A stretch of 64,000 nucleotides of DNA from NCBI RefSeq assembly GCF_001953975.1, contig NZ_MBEJ01000035.1, forward strand, positions 23,622-87,621. Reading direction: 5' to 3'. This DNA is from Mycobacterium sp. NS-7484. Lineage in GTDB: Bacteria; Actinomycetota; Actinomycetes; Mycobacteriales; Mycobacteriaceae. The position numbers were made by a program, and so were the translations under genes. Every line of letters starts with the position of its first letter. Within the stretch, counting starts at the first letter, position 1. Below are positions 1 to 14,281 of this stretch, piece after piece. The notes beneath the pieces were generated by a model. It was not told the DNA's origin and made no database searches. It saw only the letters and a list, made by a program, of their open reading frames with translations.

Positions 1-172
1 TTCCTTCCTGGGCCACCAAGTCGCGGATCTGTTGTTCGGCACTGACCGGCGCCACTGACGCAACTGCCGAACTCGACGTCGCCTCCGGAGCGCTTTCGCT
101 TTCCGATCCGCAACCGGCAACTGCCAGAACAGCAATGCCCACGACACATGCACGTATCACCAAAGTTCTCAC
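1..172 (-). CDS. Putative lipoprotein, N-terminal part only
   Basis: The gene runs off the left edge, so only about 57 residues are visible. They begin at a GTG (172-170) and read VRTLVIRACVVGIAVLAVAGC, a short basic and hydrophobic signal peptide ending in a lipobox (AVAG-C). A Ser/Ala-rich, acidic stretch typical of the region after a lipid-anchored cysteine follows. The product is probably exported and anchored to the outer face of the membrane. No domain is visible, so I assign no function. It is the gene after tRNA-Ala on the same strand and is separated from it by a hairpin terminator. Confidence 0.6.
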   Translation of the reverse strand, partial: MRTLVIRACVVGIAVLAVAGCGSESESAPEATSSSAVASVAPVSAEQQIRDLVAQEG

Positions 173-249
173 TTCCCCCCGCTGGCTGACAGCGGAAGCT
201 TACCGGTCAGGCAGGCTCTCGGGGCCGTTGCGCACTACGTGCCGCAGAC

Positions 250-284
250 GAAAAAGCGGCCCCGGCGGGAAAACCGGAACCGCT
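250..284 (-). terminator. Rho-independent terminator behind tRNA-Ala
   Basis: Read on the minus strand, two 11-base arms (274-284 and 255-265) pair with two G-U wobbles around an 8-base loop. A run of T residues (255-250) follows. It lies just beyond the tRNA-Ala 3' end and is the most classical terminator in the window. Confidence 0.7.
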
Positions 285-295
285 GAGAAACTTTG

Positions 296-368
296 TGGAG
301 CCTAGGAGATTCGAACTCCTGACATCTGCCTTGCAAAGGCAGCGCTCTACCAACTGAGCTAAGGCCCC
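296..368 (-). tRNA. alaT: tRNA-Ala (anticodon TGC)
   Basis: The minus strand folds as a 73-base tRNA. The acceptor arms GGGGCCT and AGGCTCC pair with one G-U, the D-arm is AGCTCAGTTGGTAGAGC, the anticodon loop CTTTGCAAA carries TGC, and the T-arm contains GTTCGAATC. CCA is not encoded. It follows tRNA-Ile on the same strand, the usual mycobacterial arrangement downstream of gyrA. Its first bases overlap the stop codon of the small DLW-39-type gene. Confidence 0.95.
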
Positions 369-481
369 GTATTCGGCAGGGGCGGTTTGGGATCCGCCTC
401 GTGCCAAACCTCTTCACCGTGTCGTGATCGCCAGACGATCACCGCGACGGCTGCGACGCCGGCCAGAAGAAGAAACCGCAT
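359..481 (-). CDS. DLW-39 family small membrane protein
   Basis: This 40-residue reading frame (start 481, stop 361-359) fills the space between the two tRNA genes. It begins MRFLLLAGVAAVAVIVWRSR, a single hydrophobic segment followed by basic residues, and has a short polar tail with VWHEA, which resembles the D-L-W motif that names the family. A good ribosome site (GAGAGG) lies about 7 bases upstream. DLW-39 proteins are tiny actinobacterial proteins encoded beside gyrA and the Ile/Ala tRNAs; their function is unknown to me. The TAG stop lies inside the tRNA-Ala gene, so the two overlap by 10 bases. Confidence 0.75.
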   Translation of the reverse strand: MRFLLLAGVAAVAVIVWRSRHGEEVWHEADPKPPLPNTGP

Positions 482-522
482 GGGCGCAACCTCTCGGTGA
501 TCACCGGTTACACCGGGTGTCG

Positions 523-596
523 TGGGCCTAGGAGGACTCGAACCTCCGACCTCTTCGTTATCAGCGAAGCGCTCTAACCGCCTGAGCTATAGGCCC
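523..596 (-). tRNA. ileT: tRNA-Ile (anticodon GAT)
   Basis: The minus strand gives a 74-base tRNA. GGGCCTA pairs with TAGGCCC, the D-arm is AGCTCAGGCGGTTAGAGC, the anticodon loop CTGATAA carries GAT, and the T-arm contains GTTCGAGTC. CCA is not encoded. It is the first tRNA downstream of gyrA and the DUF3566 gene. Confidence 0.95.
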
Positions 597-652
597 GAAA
601 ATTGGGATCGACCGAGCGCAGAGATTACCGCACCGGGGCACAGACTCCCAAA

Positions 653-1558
653 TCAATCCCTGTCGGCCAGCGTGACCTCGACCCCGCCCACCAGATCGGT
701 GGTCAGGTTGTAGATGAACGCACCGATGGTGGCCATCGCGCACAACACGACGATGTTCACCAGGCCGACCAGCGCCGCACCGCCGAAGATCGTTCCGCTG
801 GATACCAATTCGCCACCGGAGGCACCGCTGGCGCTGGTCAACAGGTCACCCACGTTGCTGTTGAGCTTGCTCCACACGCCCATCGCGCCGAGCACCAGGT
901 ACAGGAACGCGACCGCGATCATCCACACGAAGAACAGCACCACCGACAACACCAGTGAGACCTTCAGCACAGTCCACGGGTCGACCCGGCGGATCTGCAT
1001 GCTGGCCCGGACCGGCCCCTGATGCTGGGTCCGGCTGGCCACCTGAATCCGAGTGGTCGCGGCATTCGAGGAGCGGGGGGCCGCGGCGTCGGCAGACGCC
1101 TTCCGTTGCGACGGACGCGGCGAGGGTCCCGACAGATCCGGCAGTTCGCTGGCGTACGCCTCGGTCCGCACCTGCTCATTGCGGGGCTCGTTCCGCGGCG
1201 CGGACGATGCCGGGGCCGGGCGGGGCGCCCGGGCCTGCTGCTCGGTCTCCTGTGACTCACTGCCGGCGACGAAGCGCTGCAACCTGGCTTCCACCCCGGG
1301 GGAGTGAGCCCCCGCGGAGCGGGCATTCTCGTCGCGGGTCTCCCGCTGCTCAGAGGACGGTTGCGACGCGGTCCGGGCGGTTCCGCGCTGCCATGGCGGC
1401 GCCTCACCGGTCTCGGTGATCTGACCACCGCCGGCCCGGGCCGGCGCACCAGCCGTCTTCTTCCCGCTGGGACCGCCCTCGGACCCGGCACCAGAGCCGT
1501 TGGAGCTGCCCGGCCGGTCGCCCGCTCGTGGGTAACCCGGCTCGCTCGGTGAAGTCAC
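653..1558 (-). CDS. DUF3566 domain membrane protein (Rv0007-like)
   Basis: The 301-residue protein has a long low-complexity N-terminal half rich in Gly, Ser, Pro, Arg and Ala (about residues 1-180). The DUF3566 domain follows, beginning near ASMQIRRVDPWTVLKVS. It holds two membrane segments (LVLSVVLFFVWMIAVAFLYL and a C-terminal one around ALVGLVNIVVLCAMATIGAF) separated by an external loop. The GTG start has an AGGAG site seven bases upstream. The gene lies 52 bases after gyrA on the same strand and is probably co-transcribed with it. In mycobacteria this gene always sits here; its function is not established to my knowledge. Confidence 0.85.
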   Translation of the reverse strand: MTSPSEPGYPRAGDRPGSSNGSGAGSEGGPSGKKTAGAPARAGGGQITETGEAPPWQRGTARTASQPSSEQRETRDENARSAGAHSPGVEARLQRFVAGSESQETEQQARAPRPAPASSAPRNEPRNEQVRTEAYASELPDLSGPSPRPSQRKASADAAAPRSSNAATTRIQVASRTQHQGPVRASMQIRRVDPWTVLKVSLVLSVVLFFVWMIAVAFLYLVLGAMGVWSKLNSNVGDLLTSASGASGGELVSSGTIFGGAALVGLVNIVVLCAMATIGAFIYNLTTDLVGGVEVTLADRD

Positions 1559-1610
1559 CTACCAGCTCCTTAGCTCGGGCCGAGGTCCGGGTCGGGCCTC
1601 AGCAGCAGCG

Positions 1611-4688
<3,078 letters not shown>

Positions 4689-4759
4689 CTAGTCCTCGTT
4701 CGTCAGCCGCGGCCACAGTCTAGTAGCTCGCATGGTCATCGGTTCGTCACGTGACAATC

Positions 4760-6994
<2,235 letters not shown>

Positions 6995-7003
6995 TCAGTC
7001 TGA

Positions 7004-7585
7004 CTACCCGTACGTGTCCCGGGGTCCGCGCCCCGGCACGTGGTACCGACCTTTACGCCAGGACGGCCCGACGGGACCCACGATCTTGAGCGAGGTCACC
7101 ACACCGTCACCGACGGCGGCGGCAATCTTGGCCAGCAGTTGTGCCTGCACCATCCGAAGCTGGGTGGCCCAGGCCGTCGACTCGGCCGAGACGGTCAGCA
7201 CCCCCTCGTTCAGCGCGGTCGGATTGGCGTGATCGGCGATCTGATCCCCGACCACCGCGCGCCACCGGCCGAAGACCGACCCCTCTGCGACCCTCGAGGA
7301 CCAGCCCCGCACCTTGGCCAGATCCCGCGTTGCCGCACCGAGCGGCTGTGGGTCGCGCACGTCCGGACCCGGACCCGACCAGGTGCGACGCCGGCCGGCG
7401 TTGCCCGCCACCCGCCGCACCGGTGCCCGGCGACCCCGGCCGACGTCCTTACCCTGGCTGCGTGCCGCGCCCCGCGCCTCCTCGAGGGTCCGCCGGACCA
7501 GATCCATGCCCCGCATCCGGGTGAGGTCGTCCGGCGAGACCGCGGGGGGCGTCGGTTCGGCAGGTTCGTTCGGTTCGTTCGTCAT
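7004..7585 (-). CDS. dciA: DciA-type helicase-loading factor (DUF721, Rv0004-like)
   Basis: The 193-residue protein has a charged, Pro-rich N terminus and a C-terminal DUF721 domain starting near [19 protein letters not shown] and ending in a basic, Gly-rich tail. DUF721 proteins are DciA, the ancestral factor that acts with the replicative helicase DnaB during initiation; the mycobacterial member is essential. I placed the start at the ATG (7585-7583) that overlaps the recF stop in an ATGA, which implies translational coupling. A longer frame extends upstream but only antisense to recF. Confidence 0.9.
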   Translation of the reverse strand: MTNEPNEPAEPTPPAVSPDDLTRMRGMDLVRRTLEEARGAARSQGKDVGRGRRAPVRRVAGNAGRRRTWSGPGPDVRDPQPLGAATRDLAKVRGWSSRVAEGSVFGRWRAVVGDQIADHANPTALNEGVLTVSAESTAWATQLRMVQAQLLAKIAAAVGDGVVTSLKIVGPVGPSWRKGRYHVPGRGPRDTYG

Positions 7586-8736
7586 GACTGCACCACCGAG
7601 GTCCGCCCGTGGTCGTCCTCGGTCATCCGGATCTCGACGCGGTTGCTCGCCCAGTCCTCGGGAATGTCCTCCCCGACAGCGGCAGTGACCAGAACCTGCT
7701 CGGCCTCGCCGGCCACCGCGGCCAAGGCCTGCCGGCGCGACGTGTCCAGCTCGGCGAACACGTCGTCGAGCAACAGCACCGGGTCCACACCGTCCGAACG
7801 CAACAACTCGTAGGCGCCCAACCTCAGTGCCAACGCCATCGACCACGATTCCCCATGGCTGGCAAAGCCTTTCGCGGGCTGGTCACCCAACCACAGCTCG
7901 AGGTCGTCGCGATGCGGGCCGACCAAACAGACGCCGCGATCCAACTCGGCGTCGCGCCGGCGGGCCAGCGCATCGAGCAGCGCGGCCTCGTAGAACTCGA
8001 CGCTCTCGGGTCCCGGCGTGTTCTCGATCGCCTCCACGCTGCTGCGGTACCGGATGGTCGCCGGCCGCGATGCCGGGGCCAACAATTGATACGCCTTCTG
8101 CACTTCAGGGTGGAGTTGTTCGACGAGTGCCACCCGGGCGGCGATCAGCGCCGCCCCATGGGCGGCCAGGTGTCCGTCCCACACATCGAGGGTGTCCAAC
8201 ACGCTGCGGTCACCGCGATAACGCGCTCCCGCAGCGGTTTTCAGCAATGCGGTGCGCTGACGCACCACCTTGTCGTAATCGGCCCGGATCCCGGCGACGG
8301 CCGGGCGACGCGTGGTCGCCAACTCGTCGAGATAACGACGTCGCTCACCTGGATCGCCGCGCACCAGCGCCAGGTCCTCGGGGCTGAACAGCACTGCCCG
8401 CAACACGCCGAGGACTTCCCTGGGCGAGCGCACCGGCGAGCGGTTCAACCGGGCCTTGTTGGCGCGACCGCTGGTGATCTCGAGATCGACCGCCAGCTCG
8501 CGACCCTCGTTGACGACGATGCTCGAGACGATCGCGCGCTGCGCGCCGGCCCGGATCAGCGGGGCGTCGGAGGCCACTCGGTGCGAACCGAGAGTACAGC
8601 AATACCACAGTGCCTCAACAAGATTCGTCTTGCCGTAACCGTTCGATCCGACGAATACGGTGCGGCCGGGCTCCAGCTCGAGCTCGACATGGGCCCACGA
8701 CCGGTAATCGGTCAGTCCCAGGTGCCGGACATACAC
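7582..8736 (-). CDS. recF: DNA replication and repair protein RecF
   Basis: RecF is an SMC-like ATPase that binds gapped DNA and helps load RecA at stalled forks. The 384-residue product has a Walker A motif at residues 30-37 (GSNGYGKT), an ABC-type signature region ([21 protein letters not shown]) and a Walker B around [12 protein letters not shown]. It starts with GTG, follows gnd by only 8 bases, and overlaps dciA by 4. Confidence 0.97.
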   Translation of the reverse strand: MYVRHLGLTDYRSWAHVELELEPGRTVFVGSNGYGKTNLVEALWYCCTLGSHRVASDAPLIRAGAQRAIVSSIVVNEGRELAVDLEITSGRANKARLNRSPVRSPREVLGVLRAVLFSPEDLALVRGDPGERRRYLDELATTRRPAVAGIRADYDKVVRQRTALLKTAAGARYRGDRSVLDTLDVWDGHLAAHGAALIAARVALVEQLHPEVQKAYQLLAPASRPATIRYRSSVEAIENTPGPESVEFYEAALLDALARRRDAELDRGVCLVGPHRDDLELWLGDQPAKGFASHGESWSMALALRLGAYELLRSDGVDPVLLLDDVFAELDTSRRQALAAVAGEAEQVLVTAAVGEDIPEDWASNRVEIRMTEDDHGRTSVVQS

Positions 8737-8744
8737 GACAGGGC

Positions 8745-9638
8745 CTATCCGGACTCGCTGATCCGGTGCACGGCGTGGCCACCGAACTGGTTACGCAGCG
8801 CCGACACCGCTTTCATCGTGGGGGAGTCGTCCTGCCTCGAGGCAAACCGGGCGAACAACGATGCCGCGATCACCGGCATCGGAACCCGGTGGCTGATCGC
8901 CTCTTCCACGGTCCAGCGGCCTTCCCCGGAATCCTCGGTGTAGCCGCTGATCTCGGCGAAACCGGGGTCTTCCTTCAAGGCCTTGGCCAACAGTTGCTGC
9001 AACCAGGAACGCACCACCGTGCCGTTGGTCCAGGCCTGGATGACCGCCTGGGGATCATCGATCAGATCCTCGGCCGCCAGCAGCTCGTATCCCTCGGCGT
9101 AGGCGTGCATGAGGCCGTACTCGATACCGTTGTGCACCATCTTGGCGTAGTGGCCGGCCCCGACCGGACCGGCGTGGACGAATCCGTCGGCCACATCACC
9201 CTCCGGGCGCAACGTGTCGAAGATCGGCATGGCTCGAGCCACATCGGCATCGCTGCCGCCGACCATCAGTCCGTATCCCTCGTGCAGGCCCCACACGCCG
9301 CCGGAAACTCCGGCGTCGATGAAATTGATTCCCTTGTCGCCCAACAGCTTTGCGTGCGGACCATCTTCGGTGTAACGCGAATTGCCGCCGTCGATGACCA
9401 GATCGCCCGCGGCGAGCACGTCGGCCAACTCGACGATCGTCTGGTGGGTCACCGTCCCCGACGGCACCATCACCCACACCACTCGCGGCGCCTCGAGCGC
9501 CCCGGCCAGCTCGGCGAGCCCGGCCACGTCACTGACTTCAGGACGAGGGTCGTAGCCGACGACGTCGTGGCCGCCGGCGCGCAGGCGCTCGCGCATGTTG
9601 AAGCCCATCTTGCCCAGGCCGACCAACCCCAGTTGCAT
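8745..9638 (-). CDS. gnd: 6-phosphogluconate dehydrogenase, decarboxylating (short YqeC/GndA-type)
   Basis: The enzyme oxidises 6-phosphogluconate to ribulose 5-phosphate and CO2. The 297-residue product is the short form. It begins [15 protein letters not shown], a Rossmann dinucleotide motif, followed by YDPRPEVS, the region that sets cofactor choice. The substrate and catalytic region includes GVSGGVWG and [14 protein letters not shown], containing the catalytic lysine. The C-terminal part is helical. It lies between dnaN and recF, a normal place in many mycobacteria, and has a GGAAGGG ribosome site. Confidence 0.93.
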   Translation of the reverse strand: MQLGLVGLGKMGFNMRERLRAGGHDVVGYDPRPEVSDVAGLAELAGALEAPRVVWVMVPSGTVTHQTIVELADVLAAGDLVIDGGNSRYTEDGPHAKLLGDKGINFIDAGVSGGVWGLHEGYGLMVGGSDADVARAMPIFDTLRPEGDVADGFVHAGPVGAGHYAKMVHNGIEYGLMHAYAEGYELLAAEDLIDDPQAVIQAWTNGTVVRSWLQQLLAKALKEDPGFAEISGYTEDSGEGRWTVEEAISHRVPMPVIAASLFARFASRQDDSPTMKAVSALRNQFGGHAVHRISESG

Positions 9639-9663
9639 GTGCGCCCTTCCTCGCCCCGGCCGG

Positions 9664-10854
9664 TCAGCCGGGAAGCCGTACCGGCATCAACAGGTAGACA
9701 TAATCGGTTTTGGCGGCCGGGAACGGACCTGAACCGCCGGTGGCCGCATCGTCGTTCGTGGGACGTAGCACCGCCGGGCGGCTCGGGGTGGTGAACCCGA
9801 ACGTCACCCGCTCGGAATGCAGCGAGCTCAACCCGTCGGTCAGGTAGGTGGGGTTGAACGCGATGGTCAGCGGGTCTCCGGCGAACTCCACCGGCAGGTC
9901 TTCCTCGGCGCGGCCGACGTCATCGGCCCCGGCCGAAAGGTGCAGCACGTCGTCGCCGAACTCCATGCGGATCTGGGCCCCGCGGTCGGCCACCAACGCC
10001 ACACGCTTGATCGCCTCGGTCAGCTCGGCCACACCGATGGTCGCCACCGCGGTGTGCTCGGTCGGCAGCAGCTGACGGAACTTGGGGAACTCGGCATCGA
10101 GCAGGCGGGTGGTGCTGCGCTTGCCGTTACTGCGGATACCGAGCAGGCCGTCCTTGCCGACCGACGCGCCGGCACCGAGCGACAGGTGCACCTGGTTGCC
10201 GTCGGTACCGGCCTTGGCGGCCTCGGCCAGAGTCTTCGCCGGGACCAAGACCGCCGCCTCGACGTCGGTGGCGCTGGTCTCCCAGGTCAACTCACGCACC
10301 GCCAACCGGAATCGATCGGTGGCGGCCAAAACCACTGACTCACCGGAGATCTCGACGCGGATGCCCGTCAGCATCGGCAGGGTGTCATCGCGGCCGGCGG
10401 CAACGGCGACCTGGCCGATCGCCTCGGCGAACAGATCCGAGGACACCACGCCGGTCTCCTCGGGCAGCGACGGCAGCGCGGGATAGTCCTCGACCGCCAG
10501 GGTGGGCAGGGAGAACCGGGCACTCCCGCACGTCAACGCCACCCGGGTGCCGTCCACGCTGAGCTCGACCGGCTTGGCCGGCAGCGCCTTGGTGATGTCG
10601 GAGAGCAACCGCCCGGACACCAAAACGCTTCCCGGAGAAGCGATTTCAGCGCTCACCCGGACCTCGGCGGAGACCTCGTAGTCGAAGCCGGAAATCGTCA
10701 GCCCCTCGTCGGTGCCGGTCAGCAGAACGCCGGCCAGCACCGGGATGGTGGGCCGGGTCGGCAGATTGCGGGCCACCCAGGCCACCGCGTCCGCGAAGTC
10801 CTCACGCACTACGCGGAACTTCAGGTCCGTCAGCCCAGCCGTCGTCGTCGCCAC
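9664..10854 (-). CDS. dnaN: DNA polymerase III sliding clamp (beta subunit)
   Basis: DnaN forms the ring-shaped dimer that tethers the replicative polymerase to DNA. The 396-residue protein shows the three repeated clamp domains, beginning [30 protein letters not shown] and ending [12 protein letters not shown], the usual C terminus of the family. It starts with GTG at 10854 with GAAGGGG about ten bases upstream. It is transcribed away from the oriC spacer in the same direction as dnaA. Confidence 0.97.
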   Translation of the reverse strand: MATTTAGLTDLKFRVVREDFADAVAWVARNLPTRPTIPVLAGVLLTGTDEGLTISGFDYEVSAEVRVSAEIASPGSVLVSGRLLSDITKALPAKPVELSVDGTRVALTCGSARFSLPTLAVEDYPALPSLPEETGVVSSDLFAEAIGQVAVAAGRDDTLPMLTGIRVEISGESVVLAATDRFRLAVRELTWETSATDVEAAVLVPAKTLAEAAKAGTDGNQVHLSLGAGASVGKDGLLGIRSNGKRSTTRLLDAEFPKFRQLLPTEHTAVATIGVAELTEAIKRVALVADRGAQIRMEFGDDVLHLSAGADDVGRAEEDLPVEFAGDPLTIAFNPTYLTDGLSSLHSERVTFGFTTPSRPAVLRPTNDDAATGGSGPFPAAKTDYVYLLMPVRLPG

Positions 10855-11413
10855 GTGCTATGCGCCCCTTCGATGATCCCCATAACGAGCTCTACCAGCG
10901 TGTTCCCAAAACCGCACCACGCAGCACGACGCTGAATGACAAAGCTGGTAATCGCTGTCGATGAACCACCGTAGAGCTTTCCTCACCAACTTGAAAGCTA
11001 ATCGATCGGGGTGACATCCAGGCACCTCGAGCCCCGACGGGTTGTCGGTCCGCTCGATGTCCCCAAGGCCCTTCTTCTAGAAGGAATTCTCAGAAGATAT
11101 TTGAGTAACAGTATTAGGTGCTGTGAAAACTGGGGATGAACGGGTGTTTGCCCAGCACCACCGGTGTGTCGCAATGTGAGTGCGCTGTGGAGACCGGTGG
11201 ATGGACCGGCGCTCGAGTGTGGACAGAGCCGGCGGTGTGGATGATTTTGTCATTCATCCAGTGGTTTGCCCGCAGGTTGTACACAGGCGTATCCACAGCG
11301 CTGGGCTGTGACCTGTGACGCATCGTGGGGCGAAAGTTGTTACAAGATTCTTCGCCGACAGCCCCTCGAGCGCCCACGATGTGGGACTCGGACGGGGGAT
11401 CGGAACGCCGGAT
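10855..11413. other. Putative chromosomal origin oriC (dnaA-dnaN spacer)
   Basis: This 559-base spacer carries no credible gene. It contains DnaA-box-like nonamers: CTGTCCACA (11226-11218, minus), TCATCCACA (11244-11236, minus), TTGTACACA (11277-11285) and GTATCCACA (11289-11297), each one mismatch from TTGTCCACA or TTATCCACA. Weaker matches lie near 11186. An AT-rich stretch at 11071-11130 stands out from the GC-rich surroundings and could be the unwinding element. In mycobacteria the functional oriC maps to this spacer. Confidence 0.85.
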
Positions 11414-12886
11414 TCAGCGCTTGGCGCGCTGACGGATCCGCGTGGTGAGTTCCTTGACGTGGTCGAAGACCTCACGTCGCTCGGCCATTTCGCCGCGGAT
11501 CTTCTTCTCGGCATACATCACGGTGGTGTGATCACGCCCGAAGGCCTGGCCGATCTTGGGCAGGGACAGGTCGGTGAGCTCCCGGCATAGATACATGGCG
11601 ATCTGGCGGGATTGCGCCAGTGCCCGGGTCTTGCCGGGGCCCCGGAGCTCTTCGACGGTGGTCTCGAAGTACTCGGCCGTCGCCGCCATGATCGCGGCGG
11701 TACTGATCTGCATCGTCGTGGCGTCGGCGATCAGATCGCGCAGCACGACCTCGGCCAGGGCCTTGTCGATCCGGGTCTTGTTGAGCGAGGCGAACGCGGT
11801 GACGCGGATCAGCGCACCCTCGAGTTCACGAATGTTGCGCTCGATGCTGCTGGCGATGAGCTCGAGCACGTCGTCGGGCACGTCGAGGCGATCCATCTGC
11901 GCCTTCTTGCGCAGGATCGCGATCCGGGTCTCCAACTCCGGCGGCTGCACATCGGTGATCAGCCCCCACTCGAAGCGGGTGCGCAGCCGGTCCTCGAGGG
12001 TGGCCAACTGTTTGGGCGGCCGGTCCGAGGAGATGACGATCTGCTTGTTGGCGTTGTGCAGCGTGTTGAAGGTGTGGAAGAACTCTTCCTGGATACCTTC
12101 CTTGCCCTCGATGAACTGGATGTCGTCGACGAGCAGGATGTCGATGTCGCGGTAACTGCGCTTGAACGACGCCTTGCGGTCGTCGCGCAGCGAGTTGATG
12201 AAGTCGTTGGTGAATTCCTCGGTGGAGACGTACTTCACCCGCATGCCCGGGAAGAGACGTTGCGCATAATTTCCGGCCGCATGCAGCAGATGCGTCTTAC
12301 CGAGGCCGGATTCACCCCAGATGAACAGCGGGTTGTAGGCCCGGGCCGGTGCCTCGGCGATGGCCAGGGTGGCGGCGTGGGCGAACCGGTTGGACGCGCC
12401 GATGACGAAGGTGTCGAACGTGTAGCGCCGGTTGAGGTTGACCGCGTTGTCGTCGCCGATCGTCGAATCGCGCTGCGGGCTGCTGAAGTAGCCCGGCCAA
12501 TTCTCCTCGGCGCTGACCTTGGCCGCCCGGTCGTCGTCGATCTCGTCGGCTTCGGCCGCGAGGTCCGGGGTGTCGTCGGCGGCAGCGGCCGGCTCCGGGA
12601 TCTCGGAGTGGTCGTCGTCGGCGGACGGGGTGGCGATCCGCACACCCAACTCGATGCGTTGACCCAGCTTGCGGCTGAGCGTGTTGATGATCGGCTCGCG
12701 CAGGTGGCGTTCGATCTCGTTCTGCACGAACGGCGTGGGCACCGACAGCAGAGCAAATCCCTCGGCGATGACGAGCGGCTGCACCAGCTTCAGCCAGGCC
12801 CTTTGCTGGGGAGTGAGGTCACCGTTGAGTTCGGCGACGACGCTGCTCCAGACGGCGACGAAAGGTGGGTCGGGGTCAGCTGTCAA
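11414..12886 (-). CDS. dnaA: Chromosomal replication initiator DnaA
   Basis: DnaA binds DnaA boxes and opens oriC in its ATP form. The 490-residue protein has an N-terminal domain I, an acidic variable linker (about 90-150), the AAA+ domain with Walker A GESGLGKT at 191-198 and Walker [10 protein letters not shown], and a C-terminal helix-turn-helix with the DnaA signature [15 protein letters not shown]. Translation starts at TTG (12886-12884), as I recall for M. tuberculosis dnaA. An AAAGGGGGAG ribosome site lies 7 bases upstream. Confidence 0.98.
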   Translation of the reverse strand: MTADPDPPFVAVWSSVVAELNGDLTPQQRAWLKLVQPLVIAEGFALLSVPTPFVQNEIERHLREPIINTLSRKLGQRIELGVRIATPSADDDHSEIPEPAAAADDTPDLAAEADEIDDDRAAKVSAEENWPGYFSSPQRDSTIGDDNAVNLNRRYTFDTFVIGASNRFAHAATLAIAEAPARAYNPLFIWGESGLGKTHLLHAAGNYAQRLFPGMRVKYVSTEEFTNDFINSLRDDRKASFKRSYRDIDILLVDDIQFIEGKEGIQEEFFHTFNTLHNANKQIVISSDRPPKQLATLEDRLRTRFEWGLITDVQPPELETRIAILRKKAQMDRLDVPDDVLELIASSIERNIRELEGALIRVTAFASLNKTRIDKALAEVVLRDLIADATTMQISTAAIMAATAEYFETTVEELRGPGKTRALAQSRQIAMYLCRELTDLSLPKIGQAFGRDHTTVMYAEKKIRGEMAERREVFDHVKELTTRIRQRAKR

Positions 12887-13397
12887 CGACGGTCTCCCCC
12901 TTTGAGGTGCTACTAGGTCGACCCGGGGACGACCAAAAAGAACGATGACGAACTGTCCACATATTTATCCACAGCTTGTGGAGAAAGGACAGTCGTCGTC
13001 GCTCTGTTGTCTGTTTGGAGGCCGTCAGAGCCGGGTATGTCACTGTTCGGAATGGTGACGCGGGACCGACGTCCTCGTTTCATTGTCCGGGCCGGTCCGT
13101 GCGCGGAACGGCATTGCCAGAAGCTAACAGTTTTCTCTCGATGTGCCAACAGTTCTGCAACATCGGATGCAGTCCAACTATGCGGGTCGGCGCAGGTTTG
13201 ACCGAGGGAAATCTCATCAGTACCCTCGAGCAGTCGCCCGCACGTGGCGATACGGCTGCGCCCGGGAGCTTGACGGAGAACGCGCCGGTTAGTAAAGCAC
13301 GACGGACGAGCTTAAACCGAGCTTGCACGGTAACCGTTTTCGACGACATTTCGGTGTCGACGAGCGCGGGTGCCAAATGGAACAAGGAGAGATTGCC
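12887..13397. promoter_or_regulatory. dnaA/rpmH divergent spacer with DnaA boxes
   Basis: This 511-base spacer separates dnaA (minus) from rpmH (plus). Near dnaA it has a perfect DnaA box TTATCCACA at 12965-12973, preceded by CTGTCCACA at 12953-12961 and followed by the inverted partial box TTGTGGAG. This is consistent with dnaA autoregulation or an extension of the origin. TTGACG at 13270-13275 with TAAAGC 17 bases on is a weak candidate promoter for rpmH-rnpA. I see no gene here. Confidence 0.6.
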
Positions 13398-13541
13398 GTG
13401 GCCAAGGGCAAGCGGACCTACCAGCCCAACAACCGCCGCCGTGCGCGCGTGCATGGGTTCCGGCTGCGCATGCGCACCCGCGCCGGCCGCGCCATCGTCG
13501 CCAACCGTCGTAGCAAGGGCCGTCGCGCACTCACTGCGTGA
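13398..13541 (+). CDS. rpmH: Ribosomal protein bL34
   Basis: bL34 is a small basic protein of the large ribosomal subunit. The 47-residue product starts [20 protein letters not shown] and ends RRALTA, the canonical sequence. The GTG at 13398 has AAGGAGAG upstream; a longer in-frame extension from 13323 lacks family similarity. It leads the conserved rpmH-rnpA-yidD-yidC group next to the origin. Confidence 0.97.
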   Translation: MAKGKRTYQPNNRRRARVHGFRLRMRTRAGRAIVANRRSKGRRALTA

Positions 13542-13571
13542 TTTTGCGGTTCTCAGGCGGGATCTAGCGCG

Positions 13572-13928
13572 GTGCTTCCGGCTCGATACCGGATGAGGCG
13601 GTCCGCGGAGTTCAGTGCCACCGTCAGTCGTGGCGCGCGTGCAGTCCAACCCGATGTGGTGGTGCATGCGTTGCACGACGGGACGGACGCTACCGGCCCG
13701 CGGGTCGGTTTGATCGTGTCCAAAGCTGTCGGGAACGCGGTGGAACGCCATCGCGTGTCCCGGCGGCTTCGTCACGTCGCCCGCACCGTCATCCCGCGAC
13801 TGGAAGCAACCGATCTCGTGGTGATCCGAGCCCGCGCGGGCAGTAGCGAGGCGCCCTCGCGTCGGTTGGAGCAACAACTGCAGCGCGCTCTCGAGCGCCT
13901 GGACGCACGGCGCGGGACGTCACCATGA
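13572..13928 (+). CDS. rnpA: Ribonuclease P protein component
   Basis: RnpA is the protein subunit of RNase P, which matures the 5' ends of tRNAs. The 118-residue protein starts at GTG (13572), reads LPARYRMRRSAEFSATV, and carries the RNR-type basic region (GNAVERHRVSRRLRHVAR) that contacts RNA. It follows rpmH by 30 bases and overlaps yidD by 4 bases (ATGA). Confidence 0.95.
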   Translation: MLPARYRMRRSAEFSATVSRGARAVQPDVVVHALHDGTDATGPRVGLIVSKAVGNAVERHRVSRRLRHVARTVIPRLEATDLVVIRARAGSSEAPSRRLEQQLQRALERLDARRGTSP

Positions 13929-14281
13929 TTCGCCGGGCGGGTGCTGTGATGGCCCGCGGTGCGATCTCCGTCATCCAGCTCTACCGCCACGCCATCTCTC
14001 CGTACCGGCCACCGTCATGCCGGTTCATGCCGACCTGCAGTCAGTACGCGGTCGACGCCTTCACCGAGTACGGCTTGTTCCGCGGTGCGTGGCTGTCCTT
14101 GATCCGGCTGCTGAAGTGCGGCCCGTGGCACCCCGGCGGATGGGATCCCATTCCGGATCGGTGCCCCCACGACCACGAGTCCGTCAGTTCTGACGGGACC
14201 GTCCCTGGCGAGATAGCCGCCGCCGAAAACCTTGTCTGGGAGACCCCAGCGAAGCGAGGGGAGAGCAAGTCGCGTGTTTAA
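13925..14281 (+). CDS. yidD: Membrane protein insertion efficiency factor YidD
   Basis: YidD is a small membrane-associated protein that aids YidC-dependent insertion. The family core is clear ([23 protein letters not shown], of which the cysteine-containing part is diagnostic; [14 protein letters not shown] follows). The last 30 or so residues form a variable tail. It is translationally coupled to rnpA and overlaps the yidC start by 8 bases. Confidence 0.93.
   Translation: MIRRAGAVMARGAISVIQLYRHAISPYRPPSCRFMPTCSQYAVDAFTEYGLFRGAWLSLIRLLKCGPWHPGGWDPIPDRCPHDHESVSSDGTVPGEIAAAENLVWETPAKRGESKSRV

Noticed and set aside
11114..11377. Short open frames inside the dnaA-dnaN spacer
   Set aside because: They overlap the DnaA-box cluster, lack ribosome sites and resemble no family. 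The spacer is better read as oriC.
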